Shown here: positions 1-12,271 of the stretch, in pieces | How the letters are laid out: each line of letters begins with the position of its first letter | Position numbering within the stretch: position 1 is the stretch's first letter | Assembly: GCA_022578605.1 (NCBI GenBank) | Contig: MU394136.1 | Location: forward strand, 86,794 to 150,793 | Origin: Camillea tinctor | Taxonomy: Eukaryota; Ascomycota; Sordariomycetes; Xylariales; Xylariaceae | Direction of reading: 5' to 3' | Length of the DNA stretch: 64,000 nt | Position numbers and translations under genes: made by a program | Notes under the pieces: model-generated | Seen by the model: the letters and a program-made list of their open reading frames with translations, nothing else | The model's database searches: none | Told to the model about the DNA's origin: nothing

Positions 1-2622
1 CAGCGACTCCACGATCAGCGCGTTCAGCATGTCGTACGTGTTCGTGGAGCCCGAGGTGCTGTGGCCGCTGATCGTGCCGGGGCGGTAGATTCTCGCCGGG
101 AGCCCCCGTCTGCTGGCCTCGAGGATGAGCCGTTCGGCTACCCACTTTGTCTGTCCGTACCCGTCCAGCAGCTTCTCCGGTACGTCATCGACGTCTACCA
201 TGGTATCTTCCGTCCACCCTTCGACGGAGTTGGGCAGAACGCCGTTTGTGGAGATATGGTGGACGGTAGCTCCTCCTAGGCACGCGAGACGTAGGATCTC
301 GCGGGTACCAAACACATTGGCGCCCTGCATGGCAGCATAGGGGTACACGAGGTTGACGGTGGCGGCAGAGTGGATAATGACTTGCACGCGCGAAGCTAAT
401 TCCTCAAACTCATCAGGTAACAAGCCGAATCGCTTCCTCGCCAGGTTCGCCGGCACAACTTCAATGCGGTCGAGCATGGAGTCGTTCCAGAGTCCGAGGT
501 CGAGCAGGTTATTCCGTATCCGGGCTATTCCAGCTGCATGGTTATCGTTGGACAAGTTGGCGAAACGGACGAGACAGATGACGCGGGCGGACGTCGTCTC
601 CAAGACGGCGCTCAGAAGGAACGCTCCCAAGAACCCTGTTGTTCCCGTTAGCAGGATAGTGTCCGCTTCGCTGAGTCGCTGCATCTTGGCCCCCTTGGGT
701 TGGATATCCGCCGGAAGGACGGAGTCGGCGCGCAATACTCGAGGGAGGTCGGCTTGGACAGCTGCGGTGTGCCCATCACGAGCATCTCTAACCACATCCA
801 AATGACCTTGGAGGGTAGGGTTTCCTGCAAGACGCCCGAGGGGAACAGAGAAACTGTAGACGCTAGTTAACCTCGTGACGAGGTCCACCAGTGCCAGGGA
901 ATGGCCTCCCAAGTCGAAGAAATCGTGGTCCTGTTGCATTACGGTTTTATACGGTATGTTCAGAGAAGCAGCCCACATCTTAGCAATATCCTCGATGTTG
1001 ATCTTCTGATCCGTGTCCTTCTTTTCTCCGTTAAATGAAGATCTAGTGGGGCTCGAAGTCCGAGTAGGGGGAGGTAGGCGTTTGAGGTCGACCTTTCCAG
1101 ACACCTCATGAGTGGGCAAAGCATCCATCTCGACCCATAGGGCTGGGATCATGTAGTGTGCTAAATGTGCAGTTAGTATTTTTCTCGCCGAGGGGCTAAA
1201 GCCAGCTTCATTGATGACGACAGGTTTGCGGTCTCCTGGTTCCTCCTTATCAGGAACGACGTAGGCAAGCAGCTGGCGGTCCAGACCGTCGCCGTGGGAG
1301 ATGACAACGCATTGTTGAACTGCCAAATGTGTGACAATTGCATTTTCTACAGCGCCAGGCTGCACGCTATATCCTCTGATTTTAATCATCGAGCCGACAC
1401 GGCCCGTGATTTCAAGCAGCCCAGAGGGCAGTATTTTCGCCGTGTCCCCAGTTCTGTATACACGTGCTCCCGGTGTTGGGTCAAAGGGATCTTGGATGAA
1501 AGCCTTCGCAGTCGTCTCCGGGAGATTCAGATACCCCCGCGCGAGAAGATCGCTGCCAACGAGCAATTCTCCGCTAAGGCCAGGCTCGACCTGGTTTCCC
1601 TCTTCATCTACGATATACGCGTGCTCAGGATCTAGGGGAGGCCCCACCGGAACAACCTGAGCCTCATCATTGAACATCTCCTTGATATCTCCACAAGCGA
1701 TCTCGTGGGTTTCACTTGCGCTATAGCAGTTAAGCAAGCGAGCATTCTGGAACGCTTTGAGTCCCCTGCGCGCTAGATCCGTAGTGACGACCTCGCCATT
1801 GAGCCACACAGTACGCAGGTCCTTCAAGCGATTTCCTAGCTGCGCATGCCGCGCAAGCACGGTTGCCAGGAGAGTCGGGGTCATGAGGGTTTCAGTAATC
1901 CTCTTCGAGCGCAGCAGCTCAACGAGAGCAACGGGGTCGTAACTCGTCTCATCCGGCACAGTGACCACGGTAGCTCCCCGCAGAAGGGGCCGCAGTATTT
2001 CCCAGACGAAGAAGACATTACAGGCCACGCGGTCTCCGGGTTTGAGATCACTCAGGCCAAATCTCAGGTCATACGAACGTACAGCTGCCCTGTGCGGGTT
2101 AGCAATACCTTTGGGCCGGCCCGTGGTGCCGGACGAGTATGAAACGAAGGCGAGCCGCTCGAGGTCATCCTCGGGGGGTAACGGCTTGTGGGATGCGTGA
2201 TTCGGAGCCTCGCCATTCGTATCCGCGGCCTGCTCATCAAGCACGATGAGCGGGACGCCTCCCTCGATCTTGCCAACGTGGGCTCTGTGGGTGACGACTA
2301 CAGTCGGCCTAGCATCCTCCACCACATCGGCTAGTAATCTGGGGGGGTACGCTAGCTCCAGGACCAGGAATGCACCGCCGGCGCGAAGGGCTGCGAGACA
2401 CGATATAACGTAATCGGCACTGCGGCCGAGCAAGACACCGACCAGATCATCGCGGCCAACCCCGTACGACCGGAACCGGCGAGCAAGAGTCTCGACTTTC
2501 CGGTCAAGCTCTGCATATGTCAGGCTAGTGGGCCCGTCTTCCAGGGCAATAGCATCGGGTGTTGCTTTTACCTGGCTTGAAAAGAGGGCTGCCAAGTCCT
2601 TGTTGGTGTCAATGACGGTCAT
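1..2622 (-). CDS. NRPS-like adenylation-thiolation-reductase enzyme (partial, ATRR-like)
   Basis: The ATG is at 2620-2622 on the minus strand and the frame stays open, without a stop, to base 1, so about 874 residues of the N-terminal part are present. Order of domains: AMP-binding adenylation domain (YSSGTTGRPKG core near residue 160, SASE core near 300, GRVGSMIKIRGY near 410-420), a phosphopantetheine carrier (FFDLGGHSL, attachment Ser near 572), then a Rossmann thioester reductase (GTTGFLG near 660, catalytic YGQTK near 821). There is no condensation domain, so it should activate a single carboxylic acid, load it on the carrier and release it reductively as an aldehyde or alcohol. The domain order and the FFVWEILRPL stretch recall fungal glycine-betaine reductase (ATRR, A-T-R-R), but the second reductase would lie outside the window. 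Other A-T-R reductases are possible. No intron was needed. The class is secure; the substrate is inferred. Confidence 0.85.
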   Translation of the reverse strand, partial: MTVIDTNKDLAALFSSQVKATPDAIALEDGPTSLTYAELDRKVETLARRFRSYGVGRDDLVGVLLGRSADYVISCLAALRAGGAFLVLELAYPPRLLADVVEDARPTVVVTHRAHVGKIEGGVPLIVLDEQAADTNGEAPNHASHKPLPPEDDLERLAFVSYSSGTTGRPKGIANPHRAAVRSYDLRFGLSDLKPGDRVACNVFFVWEILRPLLRGATVVTVPDETSYDPVALVELLRSKRITETLMTPTLLATVLARHAQLGNRLKDLRTVWLNGEVVTTDLARRGLKAFQNARLLNCYSASETHEIACGDIKEMFNDEAQVVPVGPPLDPEHAYIVDEEGNQVEPGLSGELLVGSDLLARGYLNLPETTAKAFIQDPFDPTPGARVYRTGDTAKILPSGLLEITGRVGSMIKIRGYSVQPGAVENAIVTHLAVQQCVVISHGDGLDRQLLAYVVPDKEEPGDRKPVVINEAGFSPSARKILTAHLAHYMIPALWVEMDALPTHEVSGKVDLKRLPPPTRTSSPTRSSFNGEKKDTDQKINIEDIAKMWAASLNIPYKTVMQQDHDFFDLGGHSLALVDLVTRLTSVYSFSVPLGRLAGNPTLQGHLDVVRDARDGHTAAVQADLPRVLRADSVLPADIQPKGAKMQRLSEADTILLTGTTGFLGAFLLSAVLETTSARVICLVRFANLSNDNHAAGIARIRNNLLDLGLWNDSMLDRIEVVPANLARKRFGLLPDEFEELASRVQVIIHSAATVNLVYPYAAMQGANVFGTREILRLACLGGATVHHISTNGVLPNSVEGWTEDTMVDVDDVPEKLLDGYGQTKWVAERLILEASRRGLPARIYRPGTISGHSTSGSTNTYDMLNALIVESL

Positions 2623-3620
2623 TGTGTCTACCTGACCGTCAGATTACGGTGACAGGGGGAAAAAAAAAGAAAGAAATATAGATGTCTGTCTACTATGCTA
2701 GTGGGCTTCACAGGCTAATCAGGTGCGATGATATCTTCTTAGCCCTAACAGGGTTATTGTCCCAGCACCAATATCTAGAGGGCGGCAGGACGGCAATGTT
2801 CGTGATTCGTCGATTCAGAGAAGGAATGGGGGGAGAGAGGGAGAAATGGGAGCACAAGAGAACAGCGCTCCAGGCACAATTATGATATTTCTAGCTCACA
2901 TGTAAAGTAACGCAGTCGAATTATAGGTGATTATATGTGTGGAGAGCGGTCAGACTTAGTTCACACCTAACTTTAGTGGGAATCATCAACACAAGGGACA
3001 CATTTCTTTTTTCTTCTTTTCCTTCTTCTTTTTTTTAACTTCCTTCCTTTCTCGTTTCTTCTCTTTTCCTCTCCGGAATCCGGGGACAGTTCATCTAGGC
3101 CCCCAACGGAGAAGTAACGGGGAACGGGATATTGAAAGTAATTATGTGGTAATGTGAAAGACAACGAGAGCAACATATACGCTATCCCTCCCATCTCCTC
3201 GTTGGTCTTACCGAATGATAGATAAGGAGGGAAAGGGCTGATTTGGAGAACAATCTTATTGGTTCCCAAATACCAGTCTAGATATCATAGACTCACCAAT
3301 TGACATGTAAGTCGGGAAGATCTCTGTGTCCCCAACCAACAAACGGGCGGGTTGCACGCATGTCGTTGTTGTTACGGAATGTTCTGGTCGCCGCTACGTA
3401 GGTTTTACTAGCTTAAAGAGGGTTTTATCATTCTTTTCTCTTCGATTCCTTACTCCTTATGGGGTATTTCACATGTCTCTGATCTTCTGTTTAATTCAGG
3501 GGCACGGGCTTTATTTACCAGGGGTCTCCTTGGCCACATATCTGTTTTACCCAGTCCAGATAGCCTCAAAACCGTTGGGGTACATAATTCTACTGGTTCC
3601 CATAAGTCTCCTCAGCCCCC

Positions 3621-3670
3621 TTCAACCCTCCTCGACCCCCCTCGACCCCCCTCGACCCCCTTGAACCCCC
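3621..3670. repeat. 10-bp tandem repeat
   Basis: Five consecutive 10-bp units of the CTCGACCCCC type. The central three are identical; the first and last units are diverged (TTCAACCCTC and TTGAACCCCC). It lies in non-coding DNA. Confidence 0.85.
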
Positions 3671-5304
3671 ACAAGATCTCATCATCTTAAGGTGGATCTC
3701 TCTCACCATATCCGGGTCCCGATGATCTTCCGGGAAGAAAAGAGGCCAGCAATTCCAAGCGGATGGTACTTGCCAAGTAAACTTATCTGCTACCGACCTT
3801 TTCCGACGAAGAGAGAGAAGTCAGCCTTAGTCTCGGAGCCGGAGATGTCTACATAGATCTGACGGGTAGATAAATCTGGGATAATATATATTACCCCATG
3901 CAGTGGAACACCAACGGATTCCCTCTTGTTATTACGAGCCGTCGCACAGCCCAGACTTTTTAGCTGCCACATTTTCATTCTGGTGTAGCGGGGAGGAATT
4001 ATATCGCACAAATTGATTAAGCCCATTTCACAAGCATTCCACGGCTTCCTACATTTGCTGGGTTGTTGTCCCCCCTCTCCCCGCGATCGGATGTCCCTTC
4101 TTTCACGCCGATGACGCAAAGACCCGGGTCCCTGTCCTGACTCCAGAATGCACTCGTACGAGAAATCTGGATTAAATTGCCACCAGAGAGGGATAATAAT
4201 TAGGTATATTCGTATTGTGGCAGCGACAAGGTCATCTCTCTCTGTGTGTGTACCTAGTATGTAAAGCTGAGAGAGTTCATCTAGACCTGGAAATAAGTCA
4301 TTTTCTAGGCTATACACATTAAGATTTCGCTCGGTCCGAAGCCACGGCACATCGCAAAGTCGGAGTTCTAGCAGCGACAAAGTTCATGTTCAAATGATCA
4401 TGATTGAGCTATAAACGCCTCGGCTGGCTGCAGTTGCTGCCACTGCCTCAGTCTATTGGCTGAGTGGCTCTCCATCAATCGAAAATTTCTAGACGCATCC
4501 AACGCAGCCGTCTGCCGTTATTAATGCACAATGTCTCGGTTCTACTATGTGTTACCCAATATACTACCTATATAAACGTGTGATAACGTTGTCACACAAC
4601 GGACGGGCCTACCCTTCATGTTCCTGAGTCACTTGACATGCAATGTAACATGCAAACGAGTGTTTGACTAGTAGCAGAATATGGCATTACGTGAAAATAT
4701 GCTCCTGCTAGTCATGACGCTTTCTAACGATTCCAGTACGAAAAGGACACGCCTAAGTAGTCGACTAGCAGTTATATTAGCGAGTGGTTGACTTTAAGAG
4801 AGTCCCCTACAAAGGTCTCAGTAGGTTGTAGAAAGGGGGAGATGACATAAGAAGCATAGTGGATGAAAGAAGAAAGAATAGTAAATGGTATTGATGCTGT
4901 TTCGCTATAGGCCGATTTGTGACATATCAAGCGACGAATCACCATCATTATACTGATAATTATTCTGTCAACCTTGCCTCTCGCCTACCTAACTCATTCT
5001 ATAATATCTTAAATAATAAACAATTTTACAAACAGATTACTACCTTTTATCAAACACTAGTATTTGAAGAACTATAGTAATAGTCCCTAGGTTCTCCAAA
5101 TGTTTTAAGGACCAAGAAGTTACCTAGTCTTAGGGTCAGATTTTCATGGTGGACGGGAATTACTTGCTTCACCCAATCGAGTAGAGAGAGACTTCTCCGA
5201 GGTAGCAAGTTGGGAGTATTTAGAATTCATAATAGAATTACACTTCCATTTCCCTCCATCCCCCCATAGCCTATCCCCTCCATCGGGCAGAAGGGAAAGG
5301 GGGA

Positions 5305-5319
5305 GGGGGGGGGGGGGGG
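5305..5319. repeat. G homopolymer, 15 bases
   Basis: An uninterrupted run of 15 G in the gene-poor region. Its length may vary or be unreliable in the assembly. Confidence 0.8.
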
Positions 5320-7010
5320 ATAATGCCGTATGTGCCAACAGCAGCACGGGATATCGACAAATTAGACCTTACATCCAAGCCGGTTTACGGAAAAGCCATG
5401 TAAGTGACCACCACTACCCGGGGCCTATATGAAAGGTTCACGCAGGAGGATCATCATTTTTCTTTTTCCTTTCTTACTTTTTCCGTATCGTGTACAAATC
5501 AAGTTGAGGTTTTCTCTTTTCCTTTTTAACTCTTTTCGAAACGTGGTCCCTACCTTGTCTCTTTGTTCCCCATAACCGCAAAAGTCGTAGGTATATAGGC
5601 TGTAAGCACTTAATAGCAAAGTCCCATATTTAGAGATGATATATACTACGTGCTGCGTGTAAGCCTAGCACATAACCTACGCACAGAACCGCTATCAGGT
5701 TCGGTCGACCGGGAGCCACGTGGGATATGATATGAGGAGAGACCGAAAGGTAGCCATTGGCGTAACTATCTCAGGTAGGAAAGAAAAAAGAGGGAATACA
5801 GATAGATCGCTAGATAGATAGAAGGGTAGTTGAGGTTGATACGTGGCCACATGTAAGGGTTGTTGTCACCACGCTTGGCCTGCTGGAGGAATTAGAGCGG
5901 TGTGACCATATCTGGATCGGGGGACCTAGTGTAGAAGAATCGGGGACCCTCCTCGTTGCTTGTCACGAAAGAGAGAAGGCCAAATGAAAAAAAAGTTTTC
6001 ACATAAGCGATATGTAGTATATCTGCCCTCTTTCGATGGAGTCGTGAGAATGCTAGATGTACGGAGGCTGACCAGGTATATATCTCGCGCCGTTATAAAT
6101 AGCTTCTGACACGTGTTGCCACGGGCTTGCTCTCTGATGATTTACTCGGCTCTTGACGAGAGAAGCTATGGCCCTTCCCACCCGTAATACCATGTCTTGC
6201 ATTCTGACAGCCCTAGCCGGTCCATGGGATACCGACGGAAGGGTTTAGAGTTTATAGGTTGGCTTGAGTGCCAAGAAGGGTCAACATAAGGTATACACAA
6301 CTCTAAGATCCTCGTTATGGGACCTTTAAGTGACAAGGGGTTGTGAGACTCTTGTGCCCAAACGTACCTAACGTTCAAAGAGAGGTATTCATGACAAAAA
6401 GGAAAGAAAGCTATTGGTTGTGGTTTTCAGACCTGGAAGGAATCCGAGAAAAGTCCATAGCCCTTAGAGACAAGCCAATGATTATTGAGAGTTGATTCTT
6501 GAGCAGATATAATACAGTGGTTCTTTTTTTCTAGAACTCTTAGGTTGCTATATAGAGTTATAGGTTACATAAGAAAATAAACTAGGATACATTCTAGACA
6601 GTGGCGGATATCTCACACATGTTCTAATCAGTTTCAAATGACCTGCCTAAGTATGTTTCATGTATCACTCTAGTAGACCCTTATGAATAGTTCCTTTTTA
6701 TTCTACACTGCCCTGTAGTTGTCTTGCCTTGTCTGATTAAGTCTTATCTGTTCAGGGTCTAGAACAAGAAAAAGGTACTTCATAAAGCCACTTCTGAAAT
6801 ATTGAATCAATATCTGTCAGAAGGGTTGAAAATGTTCATCTGGCTGGTCGAATGCAAGAGTTTATTGGCCCCAGAGACACTTTATAGATATTTTCATATC
6901 GTGACTTGTCCACGTCAAGCGCTAGGTACTATGCAACTCATGGCTATTACTTGTGTTATTATCATCATCTAACCTAATATTGCGTGCTGATGATAATTCA
7001 TAGTAGAAGC

Positions 7011-7029
7011 TAATAATAATAATAATAAT
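7011..7029. repeat. TAA trinucleotide microsatellite
   Basis: Six TAA units in intergenic DNA, just after an inverted repeat with arms ATTATCATCA and TGATGATAAT (about 6958-6996). Confidence 0.75.
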
Positions 7030-10000
7030 GGGTGGATATTAGTCGAATTAATCAAGGCTGAACAACCGGTGAACGCACATAGTTGCCTTTCTACCTACGT
7101 ACTTACAGCCCAACTCCATTCCATGACAATTTGCGGTGGGTTGAAGAGACAACGGTTGAGCATTGTTGAAAATTTTCTTTCATGTTATTAATAGTATACT
7201 CACTTGGAATGGACAGATCTCTGGTTATCCGCTGAAGCGGTTTGAGGGTGGGTAACAGCCGGGCTAATGCTTCTGACGTTGCTTGATACATAAAGACTAT
7301 TGATATGGTAGTGTAGAATCGGCACTATAAGTCAATGCCGTCCACCTTGATGCATCTCGTTGCTGCTGCTCGTCCCGCATAGCGCACACCGCTTTAGACA
7401 GAGTAGGTAACAGAATAGGAAAAACTCAGCGGGGGGAAGGATACATAGCGCCGAGGGACCTTGAATTGACCAACCAACTCGGATAACTGTTGTAAAGTTA
7501 TAGAGTGAGGTGTCGTTGAATAGTTGTAAGCTGTGTTATCGAAGTGACTTTACCTAATTCATTTCATGGGTTCACGATTGGATAACACTAACAGCCGGGT
7601 CTGAGCGTAACAAAGCGGAACTTACAAAAATATAGGTAGATCTACGACCAGGTTAGCAAGAAACGAACCAGGTCGCTAAGGCCTAAATATATTAGGTTAC
7701 GTTAGTGCCCTAGCGTAGCTAGGTCAAACTACCTAGTAAGAGCGATAAGGTTGTGGTGTAATGTCCGTCCATATGTAGTACCTACGTACAAGAGGCTCTG
7801 TACTACAACTATGGTCCAGATCTCCGGGCGTTTGGTAAGGATCTGCCAACTGCGTACGTCAGCTAGCCAGGCCAACAACGGTTGTTTATCCGTGTGGGAA
7901 TTACACATATTATATGATCGGGTCACGTGGGTTCCAGGTTGTGCCGGGTTCATAATCCTGCTGTTACGCTGTCCAGGATTACTTTAAATTATGAGTCAAA
8001 AATATTTGATATACGAACAAAAGCGTCAAAGTGGTGTTGCTGTACCATCGCGTAGATGACTAACACTAACACTGACGCTAATAACATTCCAACCTACTGA
8101 ACTTGAGTGCGATCCGATGGAGGCACATAAGTTTTCTGTGCGCCACAATTAAACTTGCGGTCAAGTCTACTTACCTTACGGCTTCAAGGTTTGTACCGTA
8201 GTGTGAATACCAGATTGGTGGTGGAGTATGTAGCCTCGGCTTCGGAAATAGGACATTGGGTAAGATGTAGGACTTCACAAAATCGTATTAAGTCAGATAA
8301 AAAAAAAAGAACACGAGCCTGGTCAATGCGAGGAATGGAAGGGCGAGTAATAAAAAAAAGTGTAAGAAGAAATAAGAGGCTCCCTTAGACAATAGCTGAT
8401 GGTTGCGTGATCGTATTTATCAGAAGGCTTTCAAGTCAGGTTGTTTGCAGACTTTGCTCATGGAAAATTTTTTCCTTCTCTCACATCAAATAACGGTCGG
8501 ACAGTACCCTAACACTGGCTACACAAGGGTACTTGCAGGTCCAAGCCGTACTCATGCAGCTTGCATGGTCAGCTCGTCTGCATTAATAGAAGTACCCGGC
8601 GCTTGCATCCCATCCTGTCGCGACGCGACATCAATCCAGGACCAACAACCCCAAAAAGCCATAGCATTTCTGTTACCACATTTCCAAAACGGAATGCGAC
8701 CAAAATATGAAGCAATGCATCATATTTCAACCGGTGCAAATTTCGAAGAAAGGTAAGCGGAACTGACGATAATGAGGGTTGATTGGTGCATGATGAGGAA
8801 TCAACTTGGGTTGTATCTTATGAAGAGCGAATGCATGATTAGTGCATCTGATTGGTCTAAAAGGGTTGTTAGGAAGAGGCAGCAAATGAGTCATAACCAG
8901 ACGCGCTGAGTTGTGCACGACATGAGTTTTTTTCTGGTCGGGATGGCAGTGCAAGGCTGGAAGCTGCTAGAAAGGGCAAGAGAAGGGAAAAGGGCAAAAA
9001 AGAGAAAAAAGGAAAAAGAAAAAAAAGAAAAAGAGGAAAAGGGAGGGGAATAAAAAAAAAATAGGGGCGGCATAAATCCCACTGTGTGTGCGTGTACCGG
9101 CATGTGAAACCTAGGGATACGAGACCAGTTAAAAAAAAAGACTGTCACCTAAAGCAGGTATTGTTGTCCCTCTTGCGCATCCCACACAAAAGGGAAAAAA
9201 AGGAAAAGGAAAAAAGAACGAAAGAAGGAAACATTTGCAGATCCTTAAGAATGAAAACTTCAGAGGCGAGAAGAGGGTTTTTATTACACCTCGAAAATGA
9301 GAGCATTATAGAGTATTACTAAACCCTCTGTCATATACGCTCTCTCTTTCTCTCTCTTTTTTTTTCTCTTCTTTTCTTTTAGATCGTCGCATTGTAATAA
9401 TGGTATCATCCTTCCTATTACCGGTCGCGGTCGCGCTTGGGGTAAGGTACTTTCCCAGCCTCCGAAACCACCGAAATGAGACCTGTGACGGATCAACGAA
9501 GATCACCGTACCAAGGAATCAATAGTAGCAAAGCGACATCACCAGCAGTAAGCTGTCACGGTCGCACACAATGATGACTCCGATTGAATGGGTTGACGGA
9601 AACACTTGTTTCCCTATGGCATCATAGATAACTTGATGTTTGTGTCTGTTTAGCGGTCCTAGCTGCTGCGCAATGACAGAGAAAGAAAAAAAAAACTGAG
9701 GAACCAAGGAAAAAATGTTATTCAAAAAAGAAAAAAGAAAAAAGAAAGAAAAAAAGAAAGAAAAAAAAAACCCCCTGCGCCCGTTCCCAAGAAAGGAATA
9801 GGTTATATGGTCCGCGGTAACAATACTAGGACTACTAGTGCCCTAGGAGCCAACCAAACAGAAGAAGCATCAGAATAGGGGGTCCAAGTGTGGCAGATTG
9901 CGCGTTTCAGGGAGTGGAGTGCCCTTGTGCCAGGCTACCCAGAAGCGGTTGGGGTCTAAAACCTCGTTTGGAGGGGGCTCTGGCCGCACACCCCTCCCTC

Positions 10001-10700
10001 CAATCTAGATTCCTGGACCGACTGGCTGCTGGATCCGATCCCCAGTGCGAGTTGCAGGTGTCGGACTGGCTGCACCGACTGGTACTGGTTAACTGACGAT
10101 AGCTTCGTGCAGGCTGTGGTCGACCGAGTCATGCATTATTTGCCGCCTCACGTTTGCGGATGATTGATTGTATGGTGCGACACGTCTCCTTTTTTTTCGT
10201 TTCTTGTTTTCTTTCCCCCTTTTCTTCTTCTTTTTTTTTTTATCCTTAGCATTAACCGTGACAATAATCGATTCATGTTTGTTGTACCGATATATCTGTT
10301 CTTAAATATTCATCTTATTATCGTTGTGTCGCTTCAGACCGGGTCATCGATGAGTCGTGTTGTATTTATGTTGGGGATTTTCGGATAATCATGGTTGAGA
10401 AAAGTTGTGGTGTGAGCAGGTTGTTTTTTGTTTTGTCCCCTGGGAGGATATTAGTTGAATTGGGAGGAGGGTAGGTTAAGGGAAAAAAAAAGAGAGAAAA
10501 AAAAAGAGACTTGTGGGAACCGAGGGTGACGACAAGTAAGAAAAGTAAAAAATTAAACAGCTTAAATCAGGGGCAGATCAAAAGATCTGATTGGATGCAT
10601 CTACACTAGCGTATCCACTAAGGTGGCAGCAAGGAGCAGAAATTTGTGGGTTTCCGCCACACTGGCTGGCACTGGGGGGCGCGTCGCTGCCTGAAAAGTC

Positions 10701-12271
10701 AGAGCGCACCACACAGCGGAGGCTGGCCTCGAAAAATTATAAAGAGCAGCTCATCCCCTCAACTTGAATGTTTCGAAAGTCTTGCGCCGAAGTCCGGACC
10801 GAAAGTCCCCCCTACCTCCTTCCTGTCCAGCCCCCAAAAATTCCATATTACTCACCCATTCAGCCTCACGCACCTATTGTCAGCTGTCTGTCAATTGAGC
10901 CTGGCTGCCGGAAATACTTGTTTCCCCCTCCGTATTTTTATTTTATTTTAATTCTTCTCTGGCATTCACCGATAGACCGAGTGGAGGATAATTTCTATCC
11001 CCACACATCTCGTCATTGATCGCCATCCTACCCCACACTACCTCTATCGTCGTTAGTGTCATTTGGTTTTTTATTATTTATTATTTCTTCCATCATCGCT
11101 GCTACTACTCAACTACTACCACTCTCATTCCCCCCACAAGCCTCACACTTGCCCATAAAGTGTGTTCTGCACGCCCGCACTCGTCTTACTAGATCCAGTC
11201 ATTCTCGACAGGAGCAAACAAAGCAACAAAGGAAACTTGCGCCACCGCTCGCCTGCCCTTTGTTTCCATTGTCGCCAGCCTATTTAGGACCTCGAGTAGC
11301 CCGTCTTCAGAACCCACGATACCAATCGTATCTCCCTCTCTGCCTCTTTTTTTCAATACTACCAACGGTAGATCCATCTCGCCGCGCAGGTCACAGTGCA
11401 GTGTAGCCAAGAAAAGATCCACATCCAGAAAATAGAGACAAGAAATTTAAACTCCGAGTATAACGAACTGGTATCTCCATTACCGTCGTCGTCGTCATCG
11501 TCGTCGCTGCTATCAGACCGAGTTTCCCGCCGTCGTTGTCGCATCGAGTTAAGATAACACGACCTCTGCGATAACTCGTCTCGTTAGCGCTTCACTTACC
11601 GTCGACTTATCATTGCAGTTCCTTACGTGTGTGTACCTATATCTGGTCTACTGATCGCTACCTGATCTATCGACCAAAAAACACCGTGACTGGGGAGACA
11701 TTTACTTGTTTATCTCCGTCACATCACCTGGTAAGAATTCCCTATTTAGTGGCTTCCCTGGTGAAGAGAGGGGAAGAGTATTTATTTTGTTTGTGTGGTA
11801 TGACGGCAAAATCGTAGACCCTGTTCTTGTTCTGTTATGTCATCATGTATTGTGGTTGCTGGCCAACCAAACCAGCTGACCCCTCCATTCAACCCCTCCA
11901 TTCATTCCCCCTCATCCCCGATAAGCACCAACAATACGTACTACTTACGTATTTTTCTTCTGGCTACCTTCGCAATCTTCCACTTCTTCCCTCCTACAAC
12001 AACATATTTTCCCACTACCAACTGCCCAAATCCGCATTTTCACTCACTCACCCACACACACCAAATCTTTTTTGTCAACTTTCGCCATCGCACTGGTTTG
12101 CGATTTCGTTCTCTACTTCTACTTCCCCAAATATATTCTCGCGATAGCATCTTTTACGAAAAAAAAAAATCCATTATTCACTTGGTTCTGACATCTGTTC
12201 GCCTCTCTAGAACTGCATACCTTGATATCAACTCAGCTGTGGAAACACACTTGAGAATTTTATCGATCAAG
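10701..12271 (+). promoter_or_regulatory. promoter and long 5' leader of the TBP gene
   Basis: A TATA-like ATTATAAAG lies near 10736-10744. From about 10800 the plus strand becomes very pyrimidine-rich, as is common upstream of highly expressed fungal genes. A good donor (GTAAGA, 11731) and a good acceptor (CTCTCTAG, ending 12210) could delimit a 480-nt intron in the 5' UTR. The open frames in this stretch have no recognisable protein content. The leader and UTR intron are inferred. Confidence 0.4.

Larger units (their letters stand above)
2623..10700. other. gene-poor region, about 8 kb
   Basis: No open frame here has an ATG, splice structure and recognisable family together. Purine/pyrimidine tracts are frequent (3005-3075, 8990-9060, 9720-9770, 10190-10250), as are AT-rich stretches and short microsatellites. 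The longest frame (3790-4380, minus) opens at TTG, not ATG, and reads like non-coding DNA. The first few hundred bases should include the promoter of the NRPS-like gene. Non-coding RNAs or decayed elements cannot be excluded by eye. Confidence 0.5.

Noticed and set aside
3790..4380. 196-codon minus-strand frame in the left desert
   Set aside because: It opens at TTG rather than ATG, has no family features and a composition like translated non-coding DNA.
8403..8756. 117-codon plus-strand frame
   Set aside because: It has no ATG start at its 5' end, no neighbouring exon and no family resemblance.
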